Source: Tranzscheliella williamsii | Lineage: Eukaryota > Basidiomycota > Ustilaginomycetes > Ustilaginales > Ustilaginaceae | NCBI GenBank assembly: GCA_023212725.1 | Contig: JALBYF010000021.1 | Span: forward strand, 62,001-126,000 | Direction: 5' to 3' | DNA: 64,000 bases | Shown: piece after piece, positions 1 to 9,203 of the stretch | Layout of the letters: each line of letters begins with the position of its first letter | Numbering within the stretch: position 1 is the stretch's first letter | The notes under the pieces: model-generated | Database searches by the model: none | What the model was told of the DNA's origin: nothing | Seen by the model: the letters and a program-made list of their open reading frames with translations, nothing else | Translations under genes and position numbers: made by a program

Positions 1-522
1 GCCGGGTTCGGCATCCCAGAAGCTGTCGGCCTCTACGGAGAAGCGGATGGGCTCGCCGTTGTCCATGTACATGCGCTCGTCGGGCTGGCTGAGCAGCGGA
101 TCCGCGGCAATCTGCTCGGTGCGCGCCTCGTACAGCCAGAACCACGCGCGCTCCTGGTGGTCGAACGCCGACGGCTTGGGAATCAGATGCGCGGGCACAT
201 AGATCTCGTCGAAAAACCCCGTGGTCACCCGGATCCCGCTCTCGTCCGACGACTTGATCTTGCCCGTCAGCACCTCCTGCGTGAAGGGCCGGAAGACAAT
301 CAGTCGGAAGGTGACATGGTGGTACAGACATCCGTCCCCAAACCGCACCTTGCCCTCGGAACAACGCAGGATGTCGAACAGTGCGATGCACAGGCCCACA
401 TCGATGAGGATCTTGTTGGCATACTTGCGGTTGATCTGGTCCGAGATACTCGTCAGCGCAGGCTGCGCGAATGCCGACGGATGCACGCTCACCGTGTCCT
501 CGATGTCAGACAGGACAAACAT
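1..522 (-). CDS. RPC25: RNA polymerase III subunit RPC8/Rpc25 (partial, C-terminus outside window)
   Basis: The minus strand is open from an ATG at 522 to the window edge (174 codons, no stop). The product starts MFVLSDIEDTV and continues with an Rpb7-type N-terminal domain: an NRKYANKIL segment, then GLCIALFDIL, then GDGCLYHHVTFRL. Next comes the start of the OB/S1-like domain, including GFFDEIYVPAHLIPKPSAF. This matches the Rpb7/Rpc25 family and specifically the Pol III form, which pairs with Rpc17 in the stalk that acts in initiation of tRNA and 5S transcription. No intron is visible in this part. It is divergent from SAM50. The family is about 200 residues or slightly longer, so only the C-terminal part should be missing. 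Confidence 0.9.
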   Translation of the reverse strand, partial: MFVLSDIEDTVSVHPSAFAQPALTSISDQINRKYANKILIDVGLCIALFDILRCSEGKVRFGDGCLYHHVTFRLIVFRPFTQEVLTGKIKSSDESGIRVTTGFFDEIYVPAHLIPKPSAFDHQERAWFWLYEARTEQIAADPLLSQPDERMYMDNGEPIRFSVEADSFWDAEPG

Positions 523-1167
523 GGTTGCACGGCACCCTGGCCCCGGAGCACGACCTCGCTGACCCCGACGCTACCTGACCGGTAGTTGTGACAGACGTTG
601 CCGTCGGAGGACCAATAGCCGCGATCCTCGGCCTGATGCGCTGGTCTGGTAGCCCCGTAATGAAACTCAGAGAGCGCTTATCCCCTTCCAGCCCATCCTA
701 TGCCTGGAGGCTCGGCAGCTCGTCAGGAGGAGCGGGGGAAGGGGGAGCGATGCACAAGATGACCGCCACGTGCACTCCAAGCACCTGTCAGAGCAACGCG
801 TCCACGCGCTGCGACAGAGCTGGGATTGCTGCCAGTTTCCGGTGGCCCAGTCGATGTGGCCTTTGTTGGCTCCGACGGCTTCGTTGACGGTCCCTCTGAT
901 AGGGAAAGATTCAGTGAGCAGATGGAGCGCGGCGGTGATTAGGGTGGCACTCCACTTGGCAGGAAGATATTCCATAGAAATTGCTCAAAATTGTCCTTTC
1001 GTTGGCCGGCCCAGCGTCGGCTCTTCAAAAATCGTTAAATTAGGCTGCGAAACAATTTCACGGCCGATAGCCAAAGGCTGTCAACTCAGCGCTGCTAAGC
1101 ACACCCGCGAAGGCTTCTTCTCACATTCACCTCGCTACCTGCCTTCGCAAGACGATCAGCCCCATCA
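523..1167. promoter_or_regulatory. Divergent intergenic region RPC25 / SAM50
   Basis: 645 bp between two divergent start codons, so it must hold both promoters. The SAM50 side, about 960-1060, is AT-richer than the surroundings. No further gene, tRNA or clear repeat was seen. Confidence 0.5.
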
Positions 1168-3195
1168 ATGGCTGAGCCAGGCACCGACACAATGCGGCCA
1201 AGCAGCTCGCAGGAGCAGCATCCAGAAGCGGCCGATGCTGCAGAGGCCAGAGCTGCTGCTGCTGCCTCCTCCCACGCCCGGTCCTCCGCGGCACTTTCAG
1301 CGTCACCAGCCTCAGCATCGACATCGCACTCAAAGGCGGCCTCGAACACCTCGTCTCGGAGGGCGAAATCGTCCGTGCGAGAGCAGGGCGAGGACACAGA
1401 GCGGCTTCCGTCCTCAAGCGCTCCTTCGAGTTCTTCTGCTGACAAGGCCGCCCGGGGGACCGCCAGTACTTCGCTGCCTGCCGGTGAAGATGAGCATGTC
1501 CAGCCCATGCTAGATGCCACGCTTCCAGATCCTGCCTTGGGCACCGCGCCGGGCGCCGTGGCGGACACAGACGCCCAAGCGGAAGCACACTCTATCAGGC
1601 CACACAACCTGCTCAGTGCTACCGAGATTCTGCAGTCGGGTGCCCCCACGTCTCCGTTCGCTCCCGCACCCCTCCTGCGGCTCAATGCTATCCGTATCTC
1701 GGGCGCCACCCCCGCTTTACGGCCTGGCTTCCTCGCCTCGCTGTGTAGGCCGTACATGGACCCCACCTTGTCGCTTCAGTACCCACAGTCCAACCCGCTC
1801 AATCAGCTCTACTACGGGTCGCGGACCTCCCATGTCTTGCCCGGCCAGCCAACCACCCTTCCCTCCATCCTCGCCCTGACCTCGTCGATAGCATCTGACC
1901 TCGACAAGCTGGACGTCTTCCGCAATATCGAGGCCTCTCTCGCTCCGTCTGTCTTTCGCGGCGCCACAGAGGAGGACGTGGACATTATCCTCGGATGCCG
2001 CAAGCCAAAAGGGCGCATCTTTCTCAAATCGTCTACCGATGTCGGCAACGGCGAAGGATCCGCTAGCGTCCAGGGCCGCATCAGAAACGTATTTGGCGGT
2101 GCAGAAACGCTACAGGGGTCTGCCACGTTCGGCACGCGGACCAAGCAGGCTTTTAACCTCGAGTTCGGTGGACCTCTGCCTGGCAACGTCGACACCGAGT
2201 ATAAGCTGGCTGCCTTTGCGCACGACAGGGACCTCTCGGCTTATGCCTCGGTTGCCGAGACGGTCCAAGGCCTAAGGGCGAGCCTGAGCACGAGCCACAG
2301 CATCGAGCCGACCGGAGTTCTAAATGACGCAACGTCGATCGAGCAAGAGCAGCCCGTGCGCACGCAGCACGAACTGGCGTACGAAGCTTCGCTCCGCCAG
2401 TTGGGACGGCTGCTGCCCGACGCAAGCATAGCCATGCGCAAACTCGCAGCGGCCCCGAGCGTCAAGTCTGCCCTCAGCTGGACATACACCAGCGACAGCC
2501 GGGACGATGTTGCTCTACCTAGCACGGGGAGCTTCCTCAAGTCCGTCTTCGAGTATGCTGGTTTGGGTGGCGATGCCGCTCACGTCAAGGCCGAGCTTGA
2601 AGGAAGCACGGGGCGGCACTTTGCCTTACAAGAGCTGTCTGCGCCTCCCCCTGCTTCGAGGCCACGGCTGGGCGCGGACACGGGTGGAGAAGGGAATGAC
2701 CCTGCCCTGGTTACTTCTGTGTTTGGGCCGGTCTATGCGACACTGGGGTGGCGGGTTGGCGTGATGCATCCGCTCGCCGCGCGCGCGACGCACTTCAGCG
2801 ACCGCTTCCAGCTCGGCGGGCCGACAACGGTGCGCATGTTCCGGCTCAACGCGCTCGGTCCCAAAGCCAAGCACGACTCGCTCGGCGGTGACGCCTACTG
2901 GGCGCTCGGCCTCTCGGCCCTCACCCCCATCCCCGCGCGCCCGCACTGGCCACTCCACCTACACGCCTTCGCCAACGCCGGCCAGCTCTGCCAACTCCCC
3001 ACTCACCCCTCCTCCCCCCCCCTCCGCACCGCCCTCACCCAGCTCGCCCAGCCCTCCTCCAGCGCAGGCTTCGGCATCGTCTACATGCAGGGCCAGCTCA
3101 GAGTCGAGTTCAACGCCGGGATCCCCCTCACCGCCAGAAAGGGCGACGGTCTCCGCAAGGGCCTCCAGCTTGGCATCGGCGTGCACTTCCTCTGA
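1168..3195 (+). CDS. SAM50: Sorting and assembly machinery subunit Sam50 (Tob55)
   Basis: Single-exon gene of 675 codons from an ATG at 1168. The C-terminal half looks like the Omp85/bacterial surface antigen barrel. It has a GRIRNVFGGAE segment, alternating beta strands, DRFQLGGPTTVRMF near residue 550, and a final GIGVHFL with the terminal aromatic/hydrophobic beta signal. The first 150 or so residues are low-complexity Ala/Ser/Glu. This makes the protein longer than the roughly 480 residues usual for yeast Sam50. A degenerate POTRA-like segment lies before the barrel (about residues 200-290). Sam50 inserts beta-barrel proteins into the outer mitochondrial membrane. The extension is predicted disordered, and a downstream start cannot be excluded, but 1168 is the first in-frame ATG. 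Confidence 0.88.
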   Translation: MAEPGTDTMRPSSSQEQHPEAADAAEARAAAAASSHARSSAALSASPASASTSHSKAASNTSSRRAKSSVREQGEDTERLPSSSAPSSSSADKAARGTASTSLPAGEDEHVQPMLDATLPDPALGTAPGAVADTDAQAEAHSIRPHNLLSATEILQSGAPTSPFAPAPLLRLNAIRISGATPALRPGFLASLCRPYMDPTLSLQYPQSNPLNQLYYGSRTSHVLPGQPTTLPSILALTSSIASDLDKLDVFRNIEASLAPSVFRGATEEDVDIILGCRKPKGRIFLKSSTDVGNGEGSASVQGRIRNVFGGAETLQGSATFGTRTKQAFNLEFGGPLPGNVDTEYKLAAFAHDRDLSAYASVAETVQGLRASLSTSHSIEPTGVLNDATSIEQEQPVRTQHELAYEASLRQLGRLLPDASIAMRKLAAAPSVKSALSWTYTSDSRDDVALPSTGSFLKSVFEYAGLGGDAAHVKAELEGSTGRHFALQELSAPPPASRPRLGADTGGEGNDPALVTSVFGPVYATLGWRVGVMHPLAARATHFSDRFQLGGPTTVRMFRLNALGPKAKHDSLGGDAYWALGLSALTPIPARPHWPLHLHAFANAGQLCQLPTHPSSPPLRTALTQLAQPSSSAGFGIVYMQGQLRVEFNAGIPLTARKGDGLRKGLQLGIGVHFL

Positions 3196-3414
3196 CACAC
3201 CCCCCACTAGCCATCACAAGGCATCCCGTCTACATTGCGCACAGTCTTGGGTCAGCTGCGGGGCCCGCATTTCCCTACTTTCACCATTCCCTACCCATAG
3301 CTCACAACAATGCAGTCCTAGCTGCGCAGTCTGCGGAAGTTTGCATGGTCTGATTCGCGGGAATGGTTCCGACAGCTTCTAGATGGCAATCGGAGCGCTT
3401 GCCGGCGTGACAGT

Positions 3415-6312
3415 TCAGATGTCCTCCTCCTTGACGTAGCCCGGGTTCTTGGCGAGGATCGAAAAGCCTTCGAGGACGTGCGCGTAGCTGAGGTACTCCT
3501 CGGTGCCGAGCTCGGCGCGTTCGTGAGTGCCGACGCGGACCGGAGTGGTGTGTGTCTGGAATCCGCTGATGGTGCGCGGCTTGCCCGCCTGGCCAACCAC
3601 GTCGACGGCCTTGCCGACCCGCACCGACGTCGGCAGATTCTCCAGGTTCTCGTCCAACGTGATCAGGAAGCGGGGGTACATGGCCGAGGCGAGGAAATAG
3701 AGCATCCAGTGCGACTGGTCCAACACGAAGCCCCTTGCGTCCGTGAAGGAAACCAGCACGGCCAAGATGCCAGCAACAGCGGTGCGTGACATGAGCTGTC
3801 GGTCCGAGTGGAAGGGGTTGATCCCAATCGTGCCCTTGCCCATGTGCACCAGACCCTGCGCAACGCGGACCATAAAGAGACAGTCGGGCTCCTTGTAGTA
3901 GTAGCCTGACAGCTGCCTCAGCATCTGCGCCAAGCGCGCGTTATTGGAACCGGCGCCGACCAAGCCCATCGCCAAGATCGCGTTGACCGCCACGTCGAGG
4001 TCCGAGTCATGCGAGTACTTGGACAGGGTGTCGAGCACCGGCATGGCAGGGTTGGAAGGGTTCAGCAATGCCAAGGCGAGCGGTACTGCGCGCCTTACCG
4101 TCGGCTCCCCATAGTGCATCAAGTGCGACAGGTGCCGCGTCGCCATCTCGGCGCCAACATCTTCGCCCATCGTCACCAGCGCAATGCCGATCACTGCAAA
4201 GGCTTGGAACAGATCGCTGTTCTCCTTCTTCTCTTCGGAACTGGAACTGTCGCCGTCACCGTTAGATGGAGCGCCTTCGTCATCGCCGCCAGCGTTGTCG
4301 GTAGCACTTGCGCTAGCACCTTCGGTGCTGCTTGCTTCATTGGCAGCAGTAGCAGCACCTTCTTCGCTCTCTTCCGGAGCTGAACGTTCGGTGCAATAGT
4401 GGAGCATCTTCTGCACCTTCAACACATTACCTGTTCCTGCATAGGCGCACATGTCGACAAGCACCTGAGCCTGTTTGCTGATGGGATGATCGATCGCCTT
4501 GAGCGTCTCAATCGTAGCGTCGCTCTCGTCTTGCTTGCCAAGGAAGAGGAGGGCGAGGCCCAGAATCATGAATCGGGCCCACTTGTCATCCAACTGGGCC
4601 GGATCGCGCTCCATCATGCTCTGCAGGATCGTTGGCGTAATCTCGCCATGGCAGCTGCCAGCGAATACGAAACCTAGCGCTAAGGCCGACATGGAAGCAA
4701 CCTCCATTGGCGTTGTCTCGTCCTGGATGTGAGGAAGTAGCAGCGCGGCAATGTCTTCTCTGCAGACGCCGGCATACGCCAGCCCTAGGCCGACGATGGC
4801 CGAAATCTTGAGAGGAACGCTCTTCGATTCAATGTGTTCTGACAGTAGCGCCATTGCCTCGTCCAGGTAGGTTCGCAGGCCAGAGTGGATAACACCATAG
4901 GCCAAGAAAGCACCTGCCTTGATAGACTCCTCAGACGAGTAGGTGTACTTGTCAATCATGTCCAACCCCTTATCGGTGTTCCACAGCAAGCTAAGACCTA
5001 ACGAGGCTGCAGCGGACAGCATGCCATGGTCCTTGTTCTTGTAGATCCACGAGTTGCCTTCAGGGGCCTCTACCATAAGTTTGTCATTACCAAAGCCAGC
5101 ATTGACGAAAGCGTTGATAAAGGTGCTCGCCAAGTTGCCTCGTGCGGAATCAACAGAGGTATCCAGACCAGTCCAGGAGTTCTCTAGATGCGTCTTGTAG
5201 ATGTCATCGAGGCTCTTTGGCTCGTAAACATTCAGTTCCTTTCCAAAGTTGATAAAGTGACGTGAGAGATGCGAATTGTAGATGATGTCCAGCAACTCGG
5301 TGTCGGTGATCGGGTCGTCCTCATCTTGGAGCCACTCGATGGGAGTTTGCTGCCTCGCCAACATGAAGGCGAGCTGCTTTCGCATGGTAATATTTCTGGG
5401 TGCTTCAAAATCGGATCGGATCAGGTCCTTGTCTCCGAGGCGCAAGGCTAGTGTCATGGCTTCTGCGAATCGGTCATGTTTGCGGTAGATCTCGTGAGCG
5501 GTTCGGAGGAACATGGCATCATCGGGTGGGACGAGAAGGCTGACACAGCTGACCATGTACAGGCAGACCCGGGCGTAGGTATCCTTGTCGACAAACTGAG
5601 GTAACTTGTCGATAGCTTCGAGCTCCAGCAATAGATCAACCGCATCTGCCTCGGCATTGTGTGTCAGACTGAAAGGCACCACTTGAAGGGCGAGCTGGAG
5701 TAGCTCCTCGGTATCTTCGTCCTGCTGTGATCGGATGTTGTACTCTTCGCCAAGCTCAGTTGCGAGATGTCGCATGTATTCGTGTCCCCAGAGCCCTGGA
5801 TCCTCGGAAGGCCCCTCAGTAATGCGCCCGGCTTTGAGTCGGAAATGCAAAGTCTCTCGCTGGCCGTTGTCCGAGTAGGTCATTGCCAGCACAGACAAGA
5901 TCTCGGCGAGGAGGCCTTTGTCACCATTGTCCACGGTCCATGATTCGTATAGGGTCTTGAGCTCTGGGTAGTGCGGTCGGAGAAATTTGAGCGGTTTGGG
6001 AACCGAGGTCATCGATGAGGTACTTGTTCGAATCAAGGTACGCAACGATTCGAGAGCGGGGCGGTAGAGAGAGGTGTCGTCTTCCTTGAGCCGCTCAACG
6101 AGCATCTCCAGCTCGTTCTTGAGCTGGAGATCCTCCTCGCTAAGCTCATCCTCTGGCTTATCCTTGTCAGCACCTTTCTTTTCTGAGAGCGGAGGAAGAC
6201 CTTTGCGAGAAGCCTCTTCGCGTTTCTTGTCTTTTGCTTTCTGCTCCTCGGTCTTCTGTGGGTCCTCGGAAGGGACAGCGAGGTCCAATGCCTGACCGTC
6301 GTCACGAGCCAT
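3415..6312 (-). CDS. RPN1: 26S proteasome regulatory subunit Rpn1 (PSMD2)
   Basis: 965-codon single-exon gene. The frame is open upstream to 6612, but those 100 extra codons have no Rpn1 character. I choose the ATG at 6312 (MARDDGQALDL), which leads directly into the charged Lys/Glu-rich N-terminus and then the family segment DEELSEEDLQLKNELEML-like helix. The middle holds the proteasome/cyclosome repeats, for example around AYAGVCREDIAALLLPHI and GLGLAYAG. The C-terminus includes GKAVDVVGQAGKPRTISGF and the final GFSILAKNPGY. Rpn1 is the large scaffold of the 19S base that docks ubiquitin receptors and shuttle factors. An acidic Ser/Glu/Ala-rich insert (about 4220-4380) sits between repeats, as in other fungal Rpn1 proteins. 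It is divergent from ZRC1. Confidence 0.95.
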   Translation of the reverse strand: MARDDGQALDLAVPSEDPQKTEEQKAKDKKREEASRKGLPPLSEKKGADKDKPEDELSEEDLQLKNELEMLVERLKEDDTSLYRPALESLRTLIRTSTSSMTSVPKPLKFLRPHYPELKTLYESWTVDNGDKGLLAEILSVLAMTYSDNGQRETLHFRLKAGRITEGPSEDPGLWGHEYMRHLATELGEEYNIRSQQDEDTEELLQLALQVVPFSLTHNAEADAVDLLLELEAIDKLPQFVDKDTYARVCLYMVSCVSLLVPPDDAMFLRTAHEIYRKHDRFAEAMTLALRLGDKDLIRSDFEAPRNITMRKQLAFMLARQQTPIEWLQDEDDPITDTELLDIIYNSHLSRHFINFGKELNVYEPKSLDDIYKTHLENSWTGLDTSVDSARGNLASTFINAFVNAGFGNDKLMVEAPEGNSWIYKNKDHGMLSAAASLGLSLLWNTDKGLDMIDKYTYSSEESIKAGAFLAYGVIHSGLRTYLDEAMALLSEHIESKSVPLKISAIVGLGLAYAGVCREDIAALLLPHIQDETTPMEVASMSALALGFVFAGSCHGEITPTILQSMMERDPAQLDDKWARFMILGLALLFLGKQDESDATIETLKAIDHPISKQAQVLVDMCAYAGTGNVLKVQKMLHYCTERSAPEESEEGAATAANEASSTEGASASATDNAGGDDEGAPSNGDGDSSSSEEKKENSDLFQAFAVIGIALVTMGEDVGAEMATRHLSHLMHYGEPTVRRAVPLALALLNPSNPAMPVLDTLSKYSHDSDLDVAVNAILAMGLVGAGSNNARLAQMLRQLSGYYYKEPDCLFMVRVAQGLVHMGKGTIGINPFHSDRQLMSRTAVAGILAVLVSFTDARGFVLDQSHWMLYFLASAMYPRFLITLDENLENLPTSVRVGKAVDVVGQAGKPRTISGFQTHTTPVRVGTHERAELGTEEYLSYAHVLEGFSILAKNPGYVKEEDI

Positions 6313-7010
6313 CTTGAAGGAGCAGTACGGAACGCTCTCGGATGGGTAAAGGCGTACAGGGAGGGAGGGAATGAAAGCGTGCTGGGGCGATGTTTCTACT
6401 GTCAGTCCAAATCGACGGAGAAGAGGAGAGGCAGAATGGGTGGCTAGTGGAGAAGGGAGCTCACTAGTATGGGCCGAGCAACACTCGATAGCATAGAGAG
6501 GTTCGGTCGAGTGGAGCTGCTCACTCTTCTTGGACGCGCAACAGCAGGCCCAACCTCCGACCGACCTGACAAGCCAAAAGCATTCGATCACCCATCCTCT
6601 CCCTCTCCACATAAGAAGTCGCTTTTTCGATGTTCAAAACTCAGCTCCTCTTAACCCGCACGATTCGGGCCAGGTTCGGACGCGTCGACCAATCAGGAGA
6701 GTCTAACATTGACTCTCAAAACCTCAGTGGATGGACATGGTGTGCTGGCTTGGCTATGTTTTTGATGTGGTTGTGTGTCGAGACCTGCAGGAACATGCCA
6801 GACTGAGTTCTCAAAATCTTGCCACAACTATACCTGGTCGCAGTCCATACTCTCAGCCAACCAACCATCTTCTGAGCTGGTCATCCTCATCTTTTTTCTT
6901 TGGTTCTTAGCTTTGGCGTACAACCCTCTATGTATAAGAGCAGTAGAGATCGTTAGACCGCTACGCAATCCACCACTCCAGATTTATCCACCTATACTAC
7001 GCGCAGCAAA
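6313..7010. promoter_or_regulatory. Divergent intergenic region RPN1 / ZRC1
   Basis: 698 bp between divergent ATGs. A TATA-like TATAAG at 6933-6938 lies about 75 bp upstream of the ZRC1 start and is a plausible core promoter element. The RPN1 side carries CT/GA-rich runs. No other gene is evident. Confidence 0.45.
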
Positions 7011-8675
7011 ATGGTATCAGGAAAGGAAGCCCGTATCATCACCCTGCTCGTCATTGATGTCGTCTTCTTCTTCGTAGAGATCATCACTGGCTATGCCGTG
7101 GGCTCTCTGGCGTTGGTCGCCGATTCGTTTCACATGCTCAACGATGTGATGTCGCTCATCGTGGCACTGTGGGCCGTCAAACTTTCAACAAAATCCTCCG
7201 ACCACCGCTTCAGTTATGGCTGGCAGCGGGCCGAGATCCTTGGCGCGCTCGTCAATGGCGTCTTCCTCCTTGCTCTTTGTTTCAGCATCTTCATGGAGGC
7301 CATTGAGAGATTTGTCAACGTTACCGAAGTCGGTAACCCCAAGCTGGTTGTTATCGTCGGCTCGTTGGGCCTTGCCAGCAACCTAGTCGGCTTGCTCCTA
7401 TTCCATGATCACGGACACTCCCACGGTGGTCACTCGCATGGTCACGGCGGTCACAGCCACGGGGCACACGACCATGCCCACTCGCATGCTGTCGCCGAAG
7501 GGCCCGGCCAGGACGAGCAGGAACAGTCCGCCATCGGCGATTCTGTTTCCCCAGTGCCCATCGGACGCAAGAACGCTACCCAAGGTACCGCCACCAATGA
7601 AGAGGGCATGGCTGGCTCGCTCGTGAAGCGTGGGCGTACCAGACAGGACAGCGTCGGCTCTTTATACGGACATCCAGCTCAGACCCGCGCCTTTGTCGTA
7701 CAGACTGCCCAAGAGCTTGGTTACGACGGCCACCGACACCAGCATTCCAGTTCGGGTACTGCGCAAGGCGAACGCGCCCGTCTGCTTAGCAATGACAGCA
7801 ACGACTATGGTGCCACCGACTCGGCAGCGGATCTAGAAGCTGGTACCGCCGCTCCTACTACCAAGAACGGCCATACTCACGACGACCACGATGGCCACGC
7901 TCATACTGATGCATCCCACGGACACTCGCACGCCGCACCTTCGGGTGGTGGAGGCCACTCGCACGGAGAAGGAAGTATGAACATGCGCGGTGTCTTCCTT
8001 CATGTGCTTGGAGACGCTCTTGGCAATGTTGGTGTTATTGCTGCTGGCTTGTTCATCTGGTTCTCGGATGCTTGGTGGCGATTCTACGCCGACCCAGCCA
8101 TCTCCTTCCTTATCACTATCATCATCTTCCATTCCGCTTTGCCTCTCGTCAAGTCTGCCTCCTATATCCTGCTGCAGGGTGTTCCGGCCTCGGTTTCGCT
8201 CGAGGCCGTGAGACAGTCCATCCAGAGCGTCGATGGCGTTCTGAACCTGCACGAGCTTCACGTTTGGCAGCTTTCCGAGTCCAAGATCGTCGCTTCTGTC
8301 CATGTCCTGGTCGACTGCTCTTCCGGCCAGACGGAAAAGTACATGTCGATTGCGGCCAAGATCCGGGACAACCTGCACAGCTGGGGCATCCATTCCAGTA
8401 CCATTCAGCCCGAGTTTGTACCCGGAGGACTGAGGGAAGCGGCCATCCTCAGCGGCGTTCAGGTCGCCGAAAGCGACGCGCAAGGACGGCTGGTCACCCA
8501 CGAAGGAACACTTGTCGAGAACGAGGTCTCCAAGGTGGACACCACCTGTTTGATCGCGTGTGGCAAGGACAACTCGTGCCAGACTGACAGCTGCTGCCCC
8601 CCCGGACAACAGTCCACCACTGTTTCCAAGCCGGCTAGCAGGGCTCCTTCCCCCCCTCACAGCCACAACCACTGA
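7011..8675 (+). CDS. ZRC1: Vacuolar/ER zinc transporter of the cation diffusion facilitator family (Zrc1/Cot1-like)
   Basis: 554-codon single-exon gene. The fold is that of a CDF transporter with six membrane helices. The zinc-site motif HxxxD occurs in TM2 (H41, D45 within SFHMLND) and again in TM5 (H331, D335 within HVLGD); His at both positions is the zinc-selective pattern. Two long His-rich loops follow TM4: HDHGHSHGG and similar runs from about residue 133, and a second block near residues 285-320. The C-terminal cytosolic domain contains LHELHVWQLSE. Near the end a Cys-rich stretch (CLIACGKDNSCQTDSCC) could add a metal site. Family members move zinc into the vacuole or ER in exchange for protons and give zinc tolerance. 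Exact compartment is inferred. Confidence 0.93.
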   Translation: MVSGKEARIITLLVIDVVFFFVEIITGYAVGSLALVADSFHMLNDVMSLIVALWAVKLSTKSSDHRFSYGWQRAEILGALVNGVFLLALCFSIFMEAIERFVNVTEVGNPKLVVIVGSLGLASNLVGLLLFHDHGHSHGGHSHGHGGHSHGAHDHAHSHAVAEGPGQDEQEQSAIGDSVSPVPIGRKNATQGTATNEEGMAGSLVKRGRTRQDSVGSLYGHPAQTRAFVVQTAQELGYDGHRHQHSSSGTAQGERARLLSNDSNDYGATDSAADLEAGTAAPTTKNGHTHDDHDGHAHTDASHGHSHAAPSGGGGHSHGEGSMNMRGVFLHVLGDALGNVGVIAAGLFIWFSDAWWRFYADPAISFLITIIIFHSALPLVKSASYILLQGVPASVSLEAVRQSIQSVDGVLNLHELHVWQLSESKIVASVHVLVDCSSGQTEKYMSIAAKIRDNLHSWGIHSSTIQPEFVPGGLREAAILSGVQVAESDAQGRLVTHEGTLVENEVSKVDTTCLIACGKDNSCQTDSCCPPGQQSTTVSKPASRAPSPPHSHNH

Positions 8676-9203
8676 GCGTCCGCGACGTTCGCTTCTCCCT
8701 GCACACCCTTTCTGGAACCAGGGCGGTGTCGTCTCCAGGGCACTACTATTTTGATGGCATCGCCCTGCTTGCCTTCATCCCTCATATTCCTCTGCGATCA
8801 GTCCCTTCACTAGCACTCAGCTATCGCTCGGTCTCTTCACGCTTATGAATACCACTCTATGCGTCCTTATCCTCCCGGACGGCGCACTGTCTCGGCCTAG
8901 TAGCCTGTTTCGTCCACCCTCGAAGTTGTAGAACACGGCCCATACCGTCGCCTATACACGCTTAAAAGCTACTTCTTGCGCGTGTGCGAGCATTGAGCGG
9001 GTGGGAACACGCCATGACCTCTTGACCGAGAGCAGAGCACGGGTGACATCAGTTTACAGGGTATATACATGTTTCCTGGAGAGCAACTGGGCCTGGCTAT
9101 ACAAAGTCGGACGGTACAGAGGTTCTGATGGAGTCATACAGGGACGAATCCGCGGACGGTACGGAGAGGTGGATCGAGGGGGTGGACTGGGAAGGGTGGC
9201 CGT
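8676..9203. other. Convergent 3' intergenic region ZRC1 / MGM1
   Basis: 528 bp between two convergent stop codons. It holds the 3' UTRs of both genes. No coding or RNA gene was recognised. Confidence 0.5.

Noticed and set aside
6313..6612. 100-residue N-terminal extension of Rpn1
   Set aside because: Composition unlike Rpn1, and the ATG at 6312 starts exactly where family similarity begins. The extension is probably 5' UTR.
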